Source of the DNA: Actinomadura rifamycini DSM 43936
GTDB taxonomy: Bacteria; Actinomycetota; Actinomycetes; Streptosporangiales; Streptosporangiaceae
Direction: 5' to 3'
Assembly (NCBI RefSeq): GCF_000425065.1
Contig: NZ_AULB01000030.1
Location: 1-64,000, forward strand
DNA: 64,000 nucleotides
Under the pieces are notes generated by a model. That model ran no database searches, was not told the origin of the DNA, and saw nothing but the letters and a program-made list of their open reading frames with translations. Positions 17,231-26,628 of this stretch are shown here, in pieces. Each line of letters opens with the position of its first letter. Positions within the stretch are counted from its first letter, which is position 1. The position numbers and the translations under genes were made by a program.

Positions 17231-18706
17231 CTACCGGATCTCCAGGTAGTCGAGCTGCCCCTTGCCCGCGGGGCGCCCGGGGCCGGAGAGGCGGCGCAGC
17301 GCGAGCGTGTTCCAGCCGCCACCGAGCCGCACCTGCGCGGTGGCGGACGTCCAGTCGGCGCCCTCGGTCGCGTCGAGCCGCACCGACCCCGCCGGCGTCC
17401 CGTTCACCGCGAACTGCAGGTCGGACTCGTCGCCGGACCGGTTCGCGTACTGCAGCCGCAGCGTGTACTGCCCGGCGACGGGCGCGAACACCCGGACGTC
17501 CACGGCGCAGTCGTCGCGCGCGAACGGGCCCGCCGCCTTGCCGCCGGACGCGTTCGGGCGCGGCAGCGCCGACACGCAACCGTTCAGCCGCCCCGCCTCG
17601 GCCTCGTACCGGGTCGTCACGCCCCGCACCGCGGGCCGCGCCCCGTCCCAGCCGAGCGGCGCCACGTACATGGGGCGCGTCACCTTCGACCCGCCGTGGT
17701 AGTCGGTGATGCCGTGGAACAGCAGGTAGTCGCCGGTGCCGTCGCTGAGGACGTCCGCGCTGCCGGGGCCCTCGACCTTCCCGCCGTACAGGTCCGTCGT
17801 CTGGATCGGCGCGGGCCCCTTCTCGTACGGGCCCCAGACCGACGACGCCACCGCGTACCGGGTCTGGTAGTTCGACTTGAAGTACCAGCCCGCCGAGTAG
17901 AACAGCACGTACTTGCCGCCGCGCTTCACGAGGTCGGGGGCCTCCACCAGGACGGGCTCGTCGCCGCTCCGGCCGAAGATGCGGGTCGCGGGCGCGGCCA
18001 GCTGGAGGCCGTCGGACGTCAGCTGCACGAGGTAGATCGCGGCGGTGGCGCGGGCGTCGCTCTTGTACAGCAGGAAGCGGGTCCCGTCGTCCTCGATGAA
18101 CGACGCCGCGTCGATGGCGCCGCCGAGGTCGGCGGGGCAGACCAGCGGGTCGCCGTCGCGCGGGACGAACGGTCCGGCGGGCGACGTCGCGGTCGCGATG
18201 CCGATGCACTGGACGTCCGCGTCCCTGCGGCGGGCCGTGAAGTACAGCAGGTACGGGTCGCCCTGCCGCTGCGGCGGCACCACCTCCGGCGCCCACGTCC
18301 AGCCCGACTCGGCCCAGGCCGGCAGGCGGGCGAGGCCGTCGCCGGGCGAGCGGGTCCACGGCCCGGCGGGCGCGGGCGCGGTCGCGACCGGCATCATCGC
18401 GTCGCCGCCGTTGGTGCCGTACGCGAAGTAGGTGTCGCCCACCTTGATGGCGGCCGGGTCGGCGAAGGAGTCGTCGAGGACGGGTTCGGTCGGCGAGTAC
18501 CCGGGCGGCAGGATCGGCGCGGCCGTCCCGGCCGGGCTCGGCGCGGGCGCGCTCGACGAGGCCCGCGCGTCCGGCTTACCGCCGTCCGGGCCGCACGACG
18601 CCGCCAGGCCCACGACCAGCGCGACCGCGCCGCTGACGGCCGCACCGACGAACAGCGGCGTCAGCGGTCCACGCGCCCGCGGCGCCCCGCCCGTCCTCCA
18701 CATCAC
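17231..18706 (-). CDS. GH43-type glycosidase lipoprotein with C-terminal carbohydrate-binding domain
   Basis: A 491-residue secreted protein. The signal ends in a lipobox-like LAASC (Cys38). The five-bladed propeller catalytic domain shows the three expected acids: Asp83 in FADPAAIK (base), Asp199 in GGAIDAASF (pKa modulator) and Glu255 in VEAPDLVKRGGKY (acid). From about residue 360 a CBM6/35-like domain begins (RYEAEAGRLNG), ending LDYLEIR. GH43 enzymes act mainly on arabinan, xylan and galactan. GTG at 18706 or ATG at 18703; a GAGG abuts the start, so it is uncertain. It is convergent with the GT39-like gene (10-base gap) and divergent from the sulfatase. It may trim the organism's own glycan or scavenge plant arabinan. 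Confidence 0.85.
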   Translation of the reverse strand: MMWRTGGAPRARGPLTPLFVGAAVSGAVALVVGLAASCGPDGGKPDARASSSAPAPSPAGTAAPILPPGYSPTEPVLDDSFADPAAIKVGDTYFAYGTNGGDAMMPVATAPAPAGPWTRSPGDGLARLPAWAESGWTWAPEVVPPQRQGDPYLLYFTARRRDADVQCIGIATATSPAGPFVPRDGDPLVCPADLGGAIDAASFIEDDGTRFLLYKSDARATAAIYLVQLTSDGLQLAAPATRIFGRSGDEPVLVEAPDLVKRGGKYVLFYSAGWYFKSNYQTRYAVASSVWGPYEKGPAPIQTTDLYGGKVEGPGSADVLSDGTGDYLLFHGITDYHGGSKVTRPMYVAPLGWDGARPAVRGVTTRYEAEAGRLNGCVSALPRPNASGGKAAGPFARDDCAVDVRVFAPVAGQYTLRLQYANRSGDESDLQFAVNGTPAGSVRLDATEGADWTSATAQVRLGGGWNTLALRRLSGPGRPAGKGQLDYLEIR

Positions 18707-18840
18707 CTCGCATCATGCCAACAACCGGCACACGACGGCGAACCACCACTCGGCACGCGAATCACCCGGTGGCCGATTACGCTTGGCCCCGGCGGCTGAG
18801 ACCGGGGCGCCGGAACCGACGGCACGAGGAGTGGCCGACT

Positions 18841-20346
18841 TTGCAAGAGAGAAGCCGGCTCGGGCGCGGTGTGCCCGCCGCCCTGCTCGCGCTCTGCATG
18901 CTGGTGCTGAGCGGCTGCTTCGGCTTCCCGCAGAAGGAAGGCGGCCCGGCGCCGAAGAAGCCCGCCGCCGCGAAGCCGAACATCGTGTTCGTCCTGACCG
19001 ACGACCTCTCCTGGAAGCTCGTCGCGCACATGCCGCAGGTGCAGCGGATGCAGGCCGAGGGCATCACGTTCGACAACTTCCTCGTCGCCGACTCGCTCTG
19101 CTGCACGTCCCGCGCGACCTTCTTCACCGGGCAGTACCCGCACAACACGAACGTCCGCACGAACTTCCCGCCGCTCGGCGGCTACGGCGTCTTCCAGCGG
19201 GAGGGCGGCGAGCAGAAGTCGTTCGCGAACGGCCTGCAGAAGGCCGGGTACCGGACCGCGATGCTCGGCAAGTACATGAACGGCTACCAGCCGCAGGACC
19301 CCGGGACCGGCTCGACGAACGTGCCGCCGGGCTGGAGCGAGTGGTACGTCGCCGGGAACGGCTACCCCGAGTTCGGCTACAACCTGAACGAGAACGGCCG
19401 CATCGTCCACTACGGCGAGGAGCCGCAGGACTACATGACGGACGTCCTCTCCTACAAGAGCCTGGACTTCATCAAGCGCTCGCACGCCTCCGGGCAGCCG
19501 TTCTTCATGCAGGTGTCGACGTTCGCGCCGCACGGCCCGTTCGTCCCCGCGCCCCGGCACGCGAAGCTGTTCCCGGACCTGAAGGCGCCGCGCACGCCGG
19601 CGTTCAACGAGGCCGACGTGAGCGACAAGCCCGCGTGGCTGCGGCTGCACAAGAAGCTCGGGCCGCGCCAGATCGAGCGGATCGACGCCGGGTTCCGCGA
19701 CCGGGTCCGCATGGTGCAGGCCGTGGACGAGATGCTCGGCAAGATCCGCGCCACGGTGAAGCAGCTCGGCATCGAGAAGGACACGGTGGTGGTGTTCGGG
19801 TCGGACAACGGGTTCCACATGGGCGAGCACCGGCTCGCGGGCGGCAAGATGACCCCCTACACCGTGGACGTCCGGGTGCCGTTCGTGTTCGTCGGCCCCG
19901 GCATCGGCGGCGGCGGGCGGGTCTCGCACATCGTGCAGAACACCGACATGGCGCCCACGTTCCTCGAACTGGCCGGGGCGCCGGTGCCCGCCGCGACCGA
20001 CGGGCGCTCGCTCGCCCCGTTCCTGCGCGGCGACGCCCCCGCGGACTGGCGGGACACCGCGCTGGTCGAACACGTCAAGCCGGCGTACTCCGAACTCGAT
20101 CCCGACCGGCAGGACGCCCTGCCCGGCGCTCCCACGACCTACAATGCGCTTCGGACGACCGACATGCTGTACGTCGAGTACGCGGACGGCGAGCGCGAGT
20201 ACTACGACCTGACCCGCGACCCCCACCACCTGTCCAACATCGCCGCGACGCTGCCCCCCGAACGACTGCGGACGCTCACCGCGCGCCTCTACGCGCTGAC
20301 CAGGTGCGCGGGGAGCGCGTGCGGCGCGGCGGGGCGGAGCGGCTAG
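18841..20346 (+). CDS. sulfatase lipoprotein
   Basis: A 501-residue arylsulfatase-family enzyme exported as a lipoprotein: signal VPAALLALCMLVLSGC with the lipid Cys at 26. Metal Asp pair in VLTDDLSW. The formylglycine site reads CCTSRATFFTGQ (Cys87, Arg91), a C-x-x-x-R match in which the usual Pro is Thr. GSDNGFHMGEH supplies the late metal ligands. Overall it resembles the N-acetylglucosamine-6-sulfatase/SULF branch. TTG at 18841 follows GGAG with a 9-base spacer and gives a normal signal peptide; an upstream ATG at 18715 would add a 42-residue basic stretch. It sits next to two sulfotransferase-like genes, which suggests turnover of a sulfated surface glycan. Confidence 0.88.
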   Translation: MQERSRLGRGVPAALLALCMLVLSGCFGFPQKEGGPAPKKPAAAKPNIVFVLTDDLSWKLVAHMPQVQRMQAEGITFDNFLVADSLCCTSRATFFTGQYPHNTNVRTNFPPLGGYGVFQREGGEQKSFANGLQKAGYRTAMLGKYMNGYQPQDPGTGSTNVPPGWSEWYVAGNGYPEFGYNLNENGRIVHYGEEPQDYMTDVLSYKSLDFIKRSHASGQPFFMQVSTFAPHGPFVPAPRHAKLFPDLKAPRTPAFNEADVSDKPAWLRLHKKLGPRQIERIDAGFRDRVRMVQAVDEMLGKIRATVKQLGIEKDTVVVFGSDNGFHMGEHRLAGGKMTPYTVDVRVPFVFVGPGIGGGGRVSHIVQNTDMAPTFLELAGAPVPAATDGRSLAPFLRGDAPADWRDTALVEHVKPAYSELDPDRQDALPGAPTTYNALRTTDMLYVEYADGEREYYDLTRDPHHLSNIAATLPPERLRTLTARLYALTRCAGSACGAAGRSG

Positions 20347-20496
20347 GGCGGTCCGGCGGGGAGTCCGGCGGGGAGTTCCGTCCCGTATGCGCCGCTATCA
20401 TCGCCGGTGAGTACGGCCCCCGCGCGTACGGCATGACGGTGCAGACGACGACGCGCATGCAGGCGGCATGCACATGACAGAGGCTGGAGTGCAGGT

Positions 20497-23400
20497 GTGA
20501 CCGCAACCGGAACCCCGGACGACGACCACCAGGGCGGGCGGCCCGACGCCGGGCAGCCGGGCGAGGCTCCCCCGCCGCCGCAGTGGCTGAACGACGGCGA
20601 GCAGCCGAGCGGGGCCGAGCCGCTGCTGCCCGAGCCCGCATCGCTGCCGCCGTTCGGCACCCCGCTCCCGGAGGAGCCGGAAGAGGACACCAACCGCACG
20701 GTGAGCGACCTCGACCTGAGCGGGATGCGCACGCAGATCTTCAAGAAGGACGACGAGTCCGCGTCCGCCGCCGAGCCGCCGCCGCTGCCGCCGTTCCCCG
20801 GCGCGGGCGACGCCGGGGAGGCGCCCGACCACACGGTCGCCGACACCTCCGCCTGGTCGGACGACTCCGCGGGCGCGTCCGGCGGCGGGGCGTCCGGCGC
20901 GGTCGAGGGCGACGCGACGATGATCGTCGGCCCCGAGGTCGTCGACGCCGACAAGACGATGCAGGTGGGCCAGCAGCCGCCCGCGCCGCCGGTGCCGTCC
21001 CCGGCGCCGGCGGAGCCGCCCGAGCCGCCGGCGCAGCCGGACTGGCAGGTCCCGGCCGACGCCACCCGCGCCGAGCAGCCCATCGAGCCGGAGACCCAGC
21101 AGATCGCCGGCGCGCAGCAGCCCGCCGCTCCCCCGCCGCCCGAAGCGTTCCCGTGGGCCCAGGAGGTTCCGGGCGCGAGCACCGCGCAGCCGCCCGCCCA
21201 GCCCCCGGCGCAGCCGCCCGCGCCCGAACCGTTCCCGTGGGCGCAGGAGATCCCGGGCGTCCCGAGCCAGCAGCCGCCCGCGAACGGCGCGGCGCCCCAC
21301 GGTCCGCCCGCGCCGACCCCGGCGCCGGAGCCGTTCCCGTGGGCGCAGGAGATCCCGGGCGTCCCGAGCCAGCAGCCGCCCGCGCAGCCGCCCTCCCCGC
21401 AGCCGTTCCCCTACGCGCAGGAGGTGCCCGGCGCGAACGCCGGGCCCGCCGCGCCGAACGCGCCCGCCCAGCCGGGTCCCGCGGCGCCGCCGCCGCAGAT
21501 CGACGAGCCGTGGCGCACGACCCCGCAGCAGGGCTCGCCCAAGAAGAAGAAGGGCAAGAAGGGCCTGCTGATCGGCGTCGCCGGGCTCGCCGCCGCCGCG
21601 GTCATCGCGGGCGGCGGGTACGCGGTCGTGACGTTCCTCGGCGGCGACGACGGCCCGTCGAACGGCGGTGACGCCAAGCTCGCCGCGGCCGCGTTCCCGG
21701 TGCCCGGGTCCGCCCAGACCGACGGACGCGACCAGGAGTTCGGCGGCGCCGCCGCGGTCGGCCAGACGGTCGTCGCGGTCGGCGCGGAGACCGGCGCGGG
21801 CGCGACCCGCGGCATCTTCCTGGTGTCGGCCGACGGCGGCCGCACGTTCAAGTCCGCGACCGTCGAGGGCGCGGCGGGCAACGCGACCCCGCAGGCCGTC
21901 GGCGGCGGCCAGGCCGGCTGGGTCGCGATCGGCGCGGGCCCGACCGGCGGCGCCGTCTGGACCAGTTCGGACGGCCAGAGCTGGACGCGGCAGCCCGACG
22001 CCGTCGGCAACGTCTTCGACGGCGGCAACCGCGTCGACCGGATCGTCGCGACCGGCGGCGGCTACATCGCCATGGGCGCGACGTCCGCGAAGGGCGACTT
22101 CAGCGACGCGGAGTCGGCCGTGTGGCTGTCGTCCGACGGGCGCGCCTGGGAAGCCCGCGTCGGCGACCAGATCGGCCTGAACGTCAAGAAGGCGTCGTAC
22201 TCGCTGGTCGAGATCACCGCGAGCGGCGACGTCGTCCTGCTCGAGGCGCTCATCAAGCCCGACAACAAGAAGCCCCCGCAGTACCGGAAGGTGTGGAGCT
22301 CGCAGGACGGCGGCCGCACCTGGGCGACGTCCGAGGTGCCGGTGCCCAAGGGCAGCCGCGGCCTCATCATCGGCGGCGGCCAGGCCGGGTTCCTGGCCGT
22401 CCGCGAGATGAAGGACGGCGACACCATGTTCGGCCAGGCGTTCGTCTCCAAGGACGGGCAGAACTGGACGAAGGCCGGAAAGATCGCCGGGGAGGGCTAC
22501 CGGTCGACCAGCCGGATCCTCGGCGACGCCAACGGCTACACGGCGCTCGTCGCGCGCGGGAGCGACGTGCTGCTGTCGAGCAGCCCGGACGGCACCACGT
22601 GGAAGGCCGCGGGCACCGCGCCCGCCAAGCCGGGCCGCGAGGTCACCGGCGCGGCCGTCGCGAACGGCCAGACGGTCCTCGTGGGCCGCGAGCCCGGCGG
22701 CGGCGACATGGACCCGCTGCTGGCCGTGTGGGACGCGAACGGGCAGGCGGTCCCGATCGACCTCGCGAAGATCCCCGGCGTGATCCGGCCCGACCACGCC
22801 GTCCAGGCCGTCGCAGGGTCCGACGCGCTGGCCGTGGCCGTCGGCAGCGCGTCCGGCGACGCCGCCGCGTGGACGTCCGCGGACGGCGCGACGTGGAAGC
22901 CCGCGCAGGGCCTCGGCGCGGCGTTCACCCGCCCCGGCCCGCAGCGGCTGCTCGAGGTCGCCTCCGGCAAGTCCGGCTGGGTCGCCGTCGGCTACGACCA
23001 GACGGCGCCCAAGCGGGCCCTCGTCGTCTCCTCGCAGGACGGCGCCACCTGGCAGGCCGCCGACTCCGCGGCGGCGTTCCGGCCCGACGGCGAGGGCGCG
23101 CCGACCACCAGCGGCGTCGCGGCGGGCCCCGCCGGGTACGTCGTCGTCGGCACGCACGGCTTCTCCGCCTCCGCCTGGTCCTCCAGCGACCTGAAGTCGT
23201 GGGAGAAGGGCACCGGCGCCGACGCGAACGCGCTGAAGGGCACGTCCGACGCCTTCAAGTGGATGCTGGACGTGGCCGCGCCCGCGTCGGGGTTCGTGGC
23301 GGTCGGCGGGCACCGGGACGCGCAGGGCAACCACCCGGCGGTGTGGTCGTCGGCCGACGGCAAGCAGTGGACGCTGAAGTCGCTGCCGGTGCCGAGCGGG

Positions 23401-23817
23401 GTCAGCGAGGCCCACCTGACGCATGTGGCCGCGAAGGGCGACACGCTCGTCGCCGCGGGGATCGCGGCGACGCAGCAGGGGCTCGTCTGGATCGGCTACA
23501 CGTCGGCGGACGGCGGCAAGACCTGGAAGGACCTGCCGGTCCCCGGCGACGACCGGAAGATCAGCATGACGGCGCTGACGGCGACGCCGGACGGGTTCGC
23601 CGCGGCGGCGCGGAGCACCGCGTCCGGTTCGGCCGACGTGGTGTCGCTGACCTCGAAGGACGGGACGTCCTGGGAGGCGGCGAAGCCCGGCGGGACCGGC
23701 CTCGGCGGCGACGGCGACCAGGAGATCACCGGGCTCGCCCCGTTCGGGGAGACGGTGCTCGGCGTGGGGCAGAACGTCGACGCGAACGGCGCGCAGCCGG
23801 TCCTGTGGGAGCGGTGA
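20497..23817 (+). CDS. membrane-anchored BNR/sialidase-like propeller protein with proline-rich cytoplasmic region
   Basis: A 1106-residue single-pass protein. Residues 1-345 are acidic and proline-rich, with four copies of a PFPWAQE(I/V)PG motif (nt 21139-21435) and Thr-centred pieces (NRTVSD, MRTQIF, DATMIVG, DKTMQVG). After KKKKGKKG a membrane helix spans about 356-378. Residues 390-1106 carry many BNR-like units (SADGGRTF, SSDGQSW, SQDGGRTWA, SADGKQWT), indicating beta-propellers outside the cell. No sialidase catalytic Arg triad or Asp box enzyme pattern could be assigned, so binding or sensing is likelier than hydrolysis. GTG at 20497 has GGAG about 7 bases upstream. It is monocistronic between a 150-base leader and a strong terminator. 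Confidence 0.8.
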   Translation: MTATGTPDDDHQGGRPDAGQPGEAPPPPQWLNDGEQPSGAEPLLPEPASLPPFGTPLPEEPEEDTNRTVSDLDLSGMRTQIFKKDDESASAAEPPPLPPFPGAGDAGEAPDHTVADTSAWSDDSAGASGGGASGAVEGDATMIVGPEVVDADKTMQVGQQPPAPPVPSPAPAEPPEPPAQPDWQVPADATRAEQPIEPETQQIAGAQQPAAPPPPEAFPWAQEVPGASTAQPPAQPPAQPPAPEPFPWAQEIPGVPSQQPPANGAAPHGPPAPTPAPEPFPWAQEIPGVPSQQPPAQPPSPQPFPYAQEVPGANAGPAAPNAPAQPGPAAPPPQIDEPWRTTPQQGSPKKKKGKKGLLIGVAGLAAAAVIAGGGYAVVTFLGGDDGPSNGGDAKLAAAAFPVPGSAQTDGRDQEFGGAAAVGQTVVAVGAETGAGATRGIFLVSADGGRTFKSATVEGAAGNATPQAVGGGQAGWVAIGAGPTGGAVWTSSDGQSWTRQPDAVGNVFDGGNRVDRIVATGGGYIAMGATSAKGDFSDAESAVWLSSDGRAWEARVGDQIGLNVKKASYSLVEITASGDVVLLEALIKPDNKKPPQYRKVWSSQDGGRTWATSEVPVPKGSRGLIIGGGQAGFLAVREMKDGDTMFGQAFVSKDGQNWTKAGKIAGEGYRSTSRILGDANGYTALVARGSDVLLSSSPDGTTWKAAGTAPAKPGREVTGAAVANGQTVLVGREPGGGDMDPLLAVWDANGQAVPIDLAKIPGVIRPDHAVQAVAGSDALAVAVGSASGDAAAWTSADGATWKPAQGLGAAFTRPGPQRLLEVASGKSGWVAVGYDQTAPKRALVVSSQDGATWQAADSAAAFRPDGEGAPTTSGVAAGPAGYVVVGTHGFSASAWSSSDLKSWEKGTGADANALKGTSDAFKWMLDVAAPASGFVAVGGHRDAQGNHPAVWSSADGKQWTLKSLPVPSGVSEAHLTHVAAKGDTLVAAGIAATQQGLVWIGYTSADGGKTWKDLPVPGDDRKISMTALTATPDGFAAAARSTASGSADVVSLTSKDGTSWEAAKPGGTGLGGDGDQEITGLAPFGETVLGVGQNVDANGAQPVLWER

Positions 23818-23845
23818 GCGGGTAGGCGCGGCCGCCGCGTCGATC

Positions 23846-23880
23846 GGCGGCCGCCGGACGGCATCCGTCCGGCGGCCGCC
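23846..23880. terminator. bidirectional hairpin terminator
   Basis: A perfect 16-bp stem (GGCGGCCGCCGGACGG with its complement) around a 3-base CAT loop, followed on the plus side by TTTCGCGTTT. It sits between the convergent BNR-protein gene and the GT2 gene, so it can serve both. Confidence 0.85.
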
Positions 23881-23920
23881 TTTCGCGTTTCCGCGGTGAT
23901 CAGCCCAGGTCAGCCCCAGG

Positions 23921-24946
23921 TCAGCCCGTCCGGCGGCCGGGCTGCTCGGGCGGCGGGGCGGACAGCGGCCACGCCGCCGGCTCGTCGTCCGGCGCGGGCG
24001 GGCGGGCGTGCCGCGGGACGTACGCGCGCTTCTCCGGTGCGCCCGCGTCGACCGGTCCGGCGGGGGCCGCCTCGATGGCGGCCTTGGCGCCGGCCGCCTC
24101 GCGTTCGCGGTTGCGGCGGTCGCCGTAGGTGGCGACGATCGCGCGGTAGAACGGCTTGCGGATGGCGGTGGGGACGAGCCGGTAGCCGCCCCGCACCACC
24201 ACGTTGCGCCAGTACTGGGACGCGCTGATGAACCCCTCGCGGCGCATCTCGCGCTGGAGCCGCAGCTCGGAGCGGAGCAGGTCGCGGCCGCCGCGGCGCT
24301 GGTAGGCGCCGTCGCCGACGCGGTAGTAGACGAGCGGTTCGGCGACGTTCACCATCCGGGCGCCCGCCGCGATCATGCGGACGAACAGCCAGTAGTCCTC
24401 CATCAGCGGCAGGTCGCCGTAGCCGCCGACGGCCCAGACGGCGCTGCGCCGGTAGACGACCGTGGGGTGGTTGAACGGGTCGTGCAGCCGGGAGTAGCGG
24501 GCGATGTCCTCGGGGTCGCTCGGCGGGATGCGGCGGCCCACGACGTCGTCGATGCCGGTGCCGAACTCCAGCAGGCCCGCGCCGACGAGGTCGGCGCCCG
24601 ACCGGACGAGCGGCACCTGGAGCCGGAAGCGGTGCGGCATGGCGATGTCGTCGGCGTCCATGCGGGCGATGATGTCGTGCCGTGCGGCCTGGAGTCCGGC
24701 GTCCAGCGCGGGGCCGAGGCCGCGGTTGTGCTCGAGGGCGACGTAGGTGACCTCGACGGGGCTGCCGGCGACGAGCTCCTTGAGGGCGGCGGCGACGTCC
24801 GGCCCGATCGGGCCGTCCTGTACCAGGACGACCTGGTCCGGGCGGAGCGTCTGGTCGTGCACCGCACTCCGGAAGGCGTCCTTGACATACTCGGCCCGGT
24901 CACCGCCGTAGACGGTCATGAGCAGAGTGAATGGCTCGGGCTGCAT
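23921..24946 (-). CDS. GT2 family glycosyltransferase
   Basis: A 341-residue GT-A glycosyltransferase: N-terminal FTLLMTVYGGDR, VLVQDGPIG, the metal-binding RMDADDIAMPHR, and the acceptor-side motif LMEDYWLFVRMI. The last 70 residues are Ala/Pro/Arg-rich and probably disordered. It resembles capsule or exopolysaccharide GT2 enzymes (WcaA group). It is downstream of the LCP gene on the same strand with a 194-base gap, so it may have its own promoter. Sugar and acceptor are unknown. Confidence 0.88.
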   Translation of the reverse strand: MQPEPFTLLMTVYGGDRAEYVKDAFRSAVHDQTLRPDQVVLVQDGPIGPDVAAALKELVAGSPVEVTYVALEHNRGLGPALDAGLQAARHDIIARMDADDIAMPHRFRLQVPLVRSGADLVGAGLLEFGTGIDDVVGRRIPPSDPEDIARYSRLHDPFNHPTVVYRRSAVWAVGGYGDLPLMEDYWLFVRMIAAGARMVNVAEPLVYYRVGDGAYQRRGGRDLLRSELRLQREMRREGFISASQYWRNVVVRGGYRLVPTAIRKPFYRAIVATYGDRRNREREAAGAKAAIEAAPAGPVDAGAPEKRAYVPRHARPPAPDDEPAAWPLSAPPPEQPGRRTG

Positions 24947-25140
24947 GCGGTCCGTTTCCGGGGTGGGGGGCCGTGACGCTGGGCAGAGCCAGATGCGGGG
25001 AGGCGGCTCCGAGGGGGGTCGGTGGGGTCGAGGGGGTATAGCTGCCGTCCTACATGTGACGCTTTAGTGCGGTTGGCGGTTGCCCGCGGCGAGGATACCG
25101 GGGTGACGCGGGAGACACCACGTCGTTACCGTACGTCCGG

Positions 25141-26580
25141 TTAGCCGGCTGCGCATATGTCCTGATCTGCCCGAACTTCTCCGGCCACCTTCGGCACCGG
25201 GTTCGCGCCCCGGACCTTCGCGCCGTCCGCGCCGACGACGAGGTACACGTAGCCCGGCTTCGCCTTCTTCCACGGCCGCGGCGGGTGCCCCGGCAGCGCG
25301 ACCGCGAGCCGTTCCGCCTGCCGCTGCGCGCCCTCGCCGTACAGGATCGCCGTCTTCGCGTACGTCCGGTCCGCGTTGCCGACCTTGACGACGTCGAAGC
25401 CGCGCCCGGCGAGCTGCTCGGCCGTCCGCTTGCCGAGCCCGGACGAGCCCGTCCCGTTGTAGACCCCGACCTTGACCTGCGCGGGCTGGACGGGCGGGGG
25501 CCCCTTCTTCGCGGGCGGCGGCTCGGGCTCGGGCACCGTGTTGTCCTCGCGGACGGCGGCGAACAGCGGCTCGGCGCGGGCCTTGTCGAACTGGACGCGG
25601 TTGGTGTCCTGCGGGTACGCCTGCACCGGGACGGTGACGAACCGGACGTTCCCGGCGCTGATGCCGCGCAGTCCGGTGGCGAGGTCCTGCATGACCGAGA
25701 GCGTCATCTCCTCGTCCGTCCGGATGGAGCTCGCGATGGCCTCCAGGAACGCGTACACCCGCTTCGGGTCGGTCAGCATGCTGCCGTCGGTGGCCTTCTT
25801 GACGATCGACGCCATGAACGCCTGCTGCCGCTTGATCCGCTCCAGGTCCGAGCCGTCGCCGAAGCCGTACCGGGTCCGGACGTACCCGAGGGCCTGCTCC
25901 CCGCGGACGGTCTGGCGCCCGGCCTCCAGGCGCAGTTCGGCCTTCGGGTCGTCGATTTTGCGCGGGACGCAGATCTCGACGCCGCCGAGGGCGTCCACGA
26001 CCCGGGTGAACCCCGCGAAGTCGACCTCGACGTAGTGGTCGATGTGGATCTTGGTGAGGGCCTCGATCGTCTGCCAGGTGCAGGCCGGGCCGCCCTCGGC
26101 GAACGCCGAGTTGATCATGCCGAAGCGGGCCGGGACCGTCCGCCGGTCGGTCTCGCACGCGGGGATGTCCACCATCGAGTCGCGGGGGAAGCTGAGGCCG
26201 ATCGCGCCCTTCCCGCCCGGCGAGATGTGCAGCAGGATCGTCGTGTCCGAGCGGCGCCCCTCCTCGACCCCGTAGCGGGAGTTCGCGCCCTCCCGGCTGT
26301 CGGAGCCGAGGAGCAGGATGTTCGTCGCGTCGTTCAGCTTCGCGGGCCGGTTCTCGCCGAGCCGCCCCCGGACGTCCTCCCGGTCGATGCGCCCGTCCAG
26401 CCGCCGCCAGAACCCGTACGCGGTCAGGCTCCCGATCACCAGCACGGCCGACAGGACGATCGAGACCCAGCCGAGGGCACGCCACGCGCGCCCCGGCGAC
26501 TCCCGTATCGGCGGAGCGTCGTGGTCCTCGTCGGCGAAGTAGACGGGAGGCCGCACGGCGGCTCGCTGCATCCGTAACAT
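25141..26580 (-). CDS. LCP (LytR-CpsA-Psr) family protein with LytR C-terminal domain
   Basis: A 479-residue type II membrane protein: short cytoplasmic start, one membrane helix (about 37-57), then the LCP catalytic domain with NILLLGSDSR, RSDTTILLHIS, IGLSFPRDSMVDIP, VDFAGFTRVVDALGGVEI and RTRYGFGDGSDLERIKRQQ (the conserved Arg/Asp residues that bind pyrophosphate). After a proline-rich linker a LytR_C domain follows (VKVGVYNGTGSSGLGKR). LCP enzymes transfer lipid-linked glycopolymers to peptidoglycan; here the galactan or another glycan from this locus is a likely cargo. If the first ATG (26580) is used, codon 2 is the rare TTA; an ATG at 26571 would avoid it. No clear ribosome site precedes either. 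Confidence 0.92.
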   Translation of the reverse strand: MLRMQRAAVRPPVYFADEDHDAPPIRESPGRAWRALGWVSIVLSAVLVIGSLTAYGFWRRLDGRIDREDVRGRLGENRPAKLNDATNILLLGSDSREGANSRYGVEEGRRSDTTILLHISPGGKGAIGLSFPRDSMVDIPACETDRRTVPARFGMINSAFAEGGPACTWQTIEALTKIHIDHYVEVDFAGFTRVVDALGGVEICVPRKIDDPKAELRLEAGRQTVRGEQALGYVRTRYGFGDGSDLERIKRQQAFMASIVKKATDGSMLTDPKRVYAFLEAIASSIRTDEEMTLSVMQDLATGLRGISAGNVRFVTVPVQAYPQDTNRVQFDKARAEPLFAAVREDNTVPEPEPPPAKKGPPPVQPAQVKVGVYNGTGSSGLGKRTAEQLAGRGFDVVKVGNADRTYAKTAILYGEGAQRQAERLAVALPGHPPRPWKKAKPGYVYLVVGADGAKVRGANPVPKVAGEVRADQDICAAG

Positions 26581-26628
26581 TTCAGCACAGATTGGACACC
26601 CGCCACCCTCGTCACGGGAAAGTCGGCC

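Noticed and set aside
24947..25140. Gap between the GT2 and LCP genes as a site for a small RNA or tRNA
   Set aside because: No cloverleaf, no stable long hairpin and no ORF with a ribosome site; it probably holds only a promoter for the GT2 gene.
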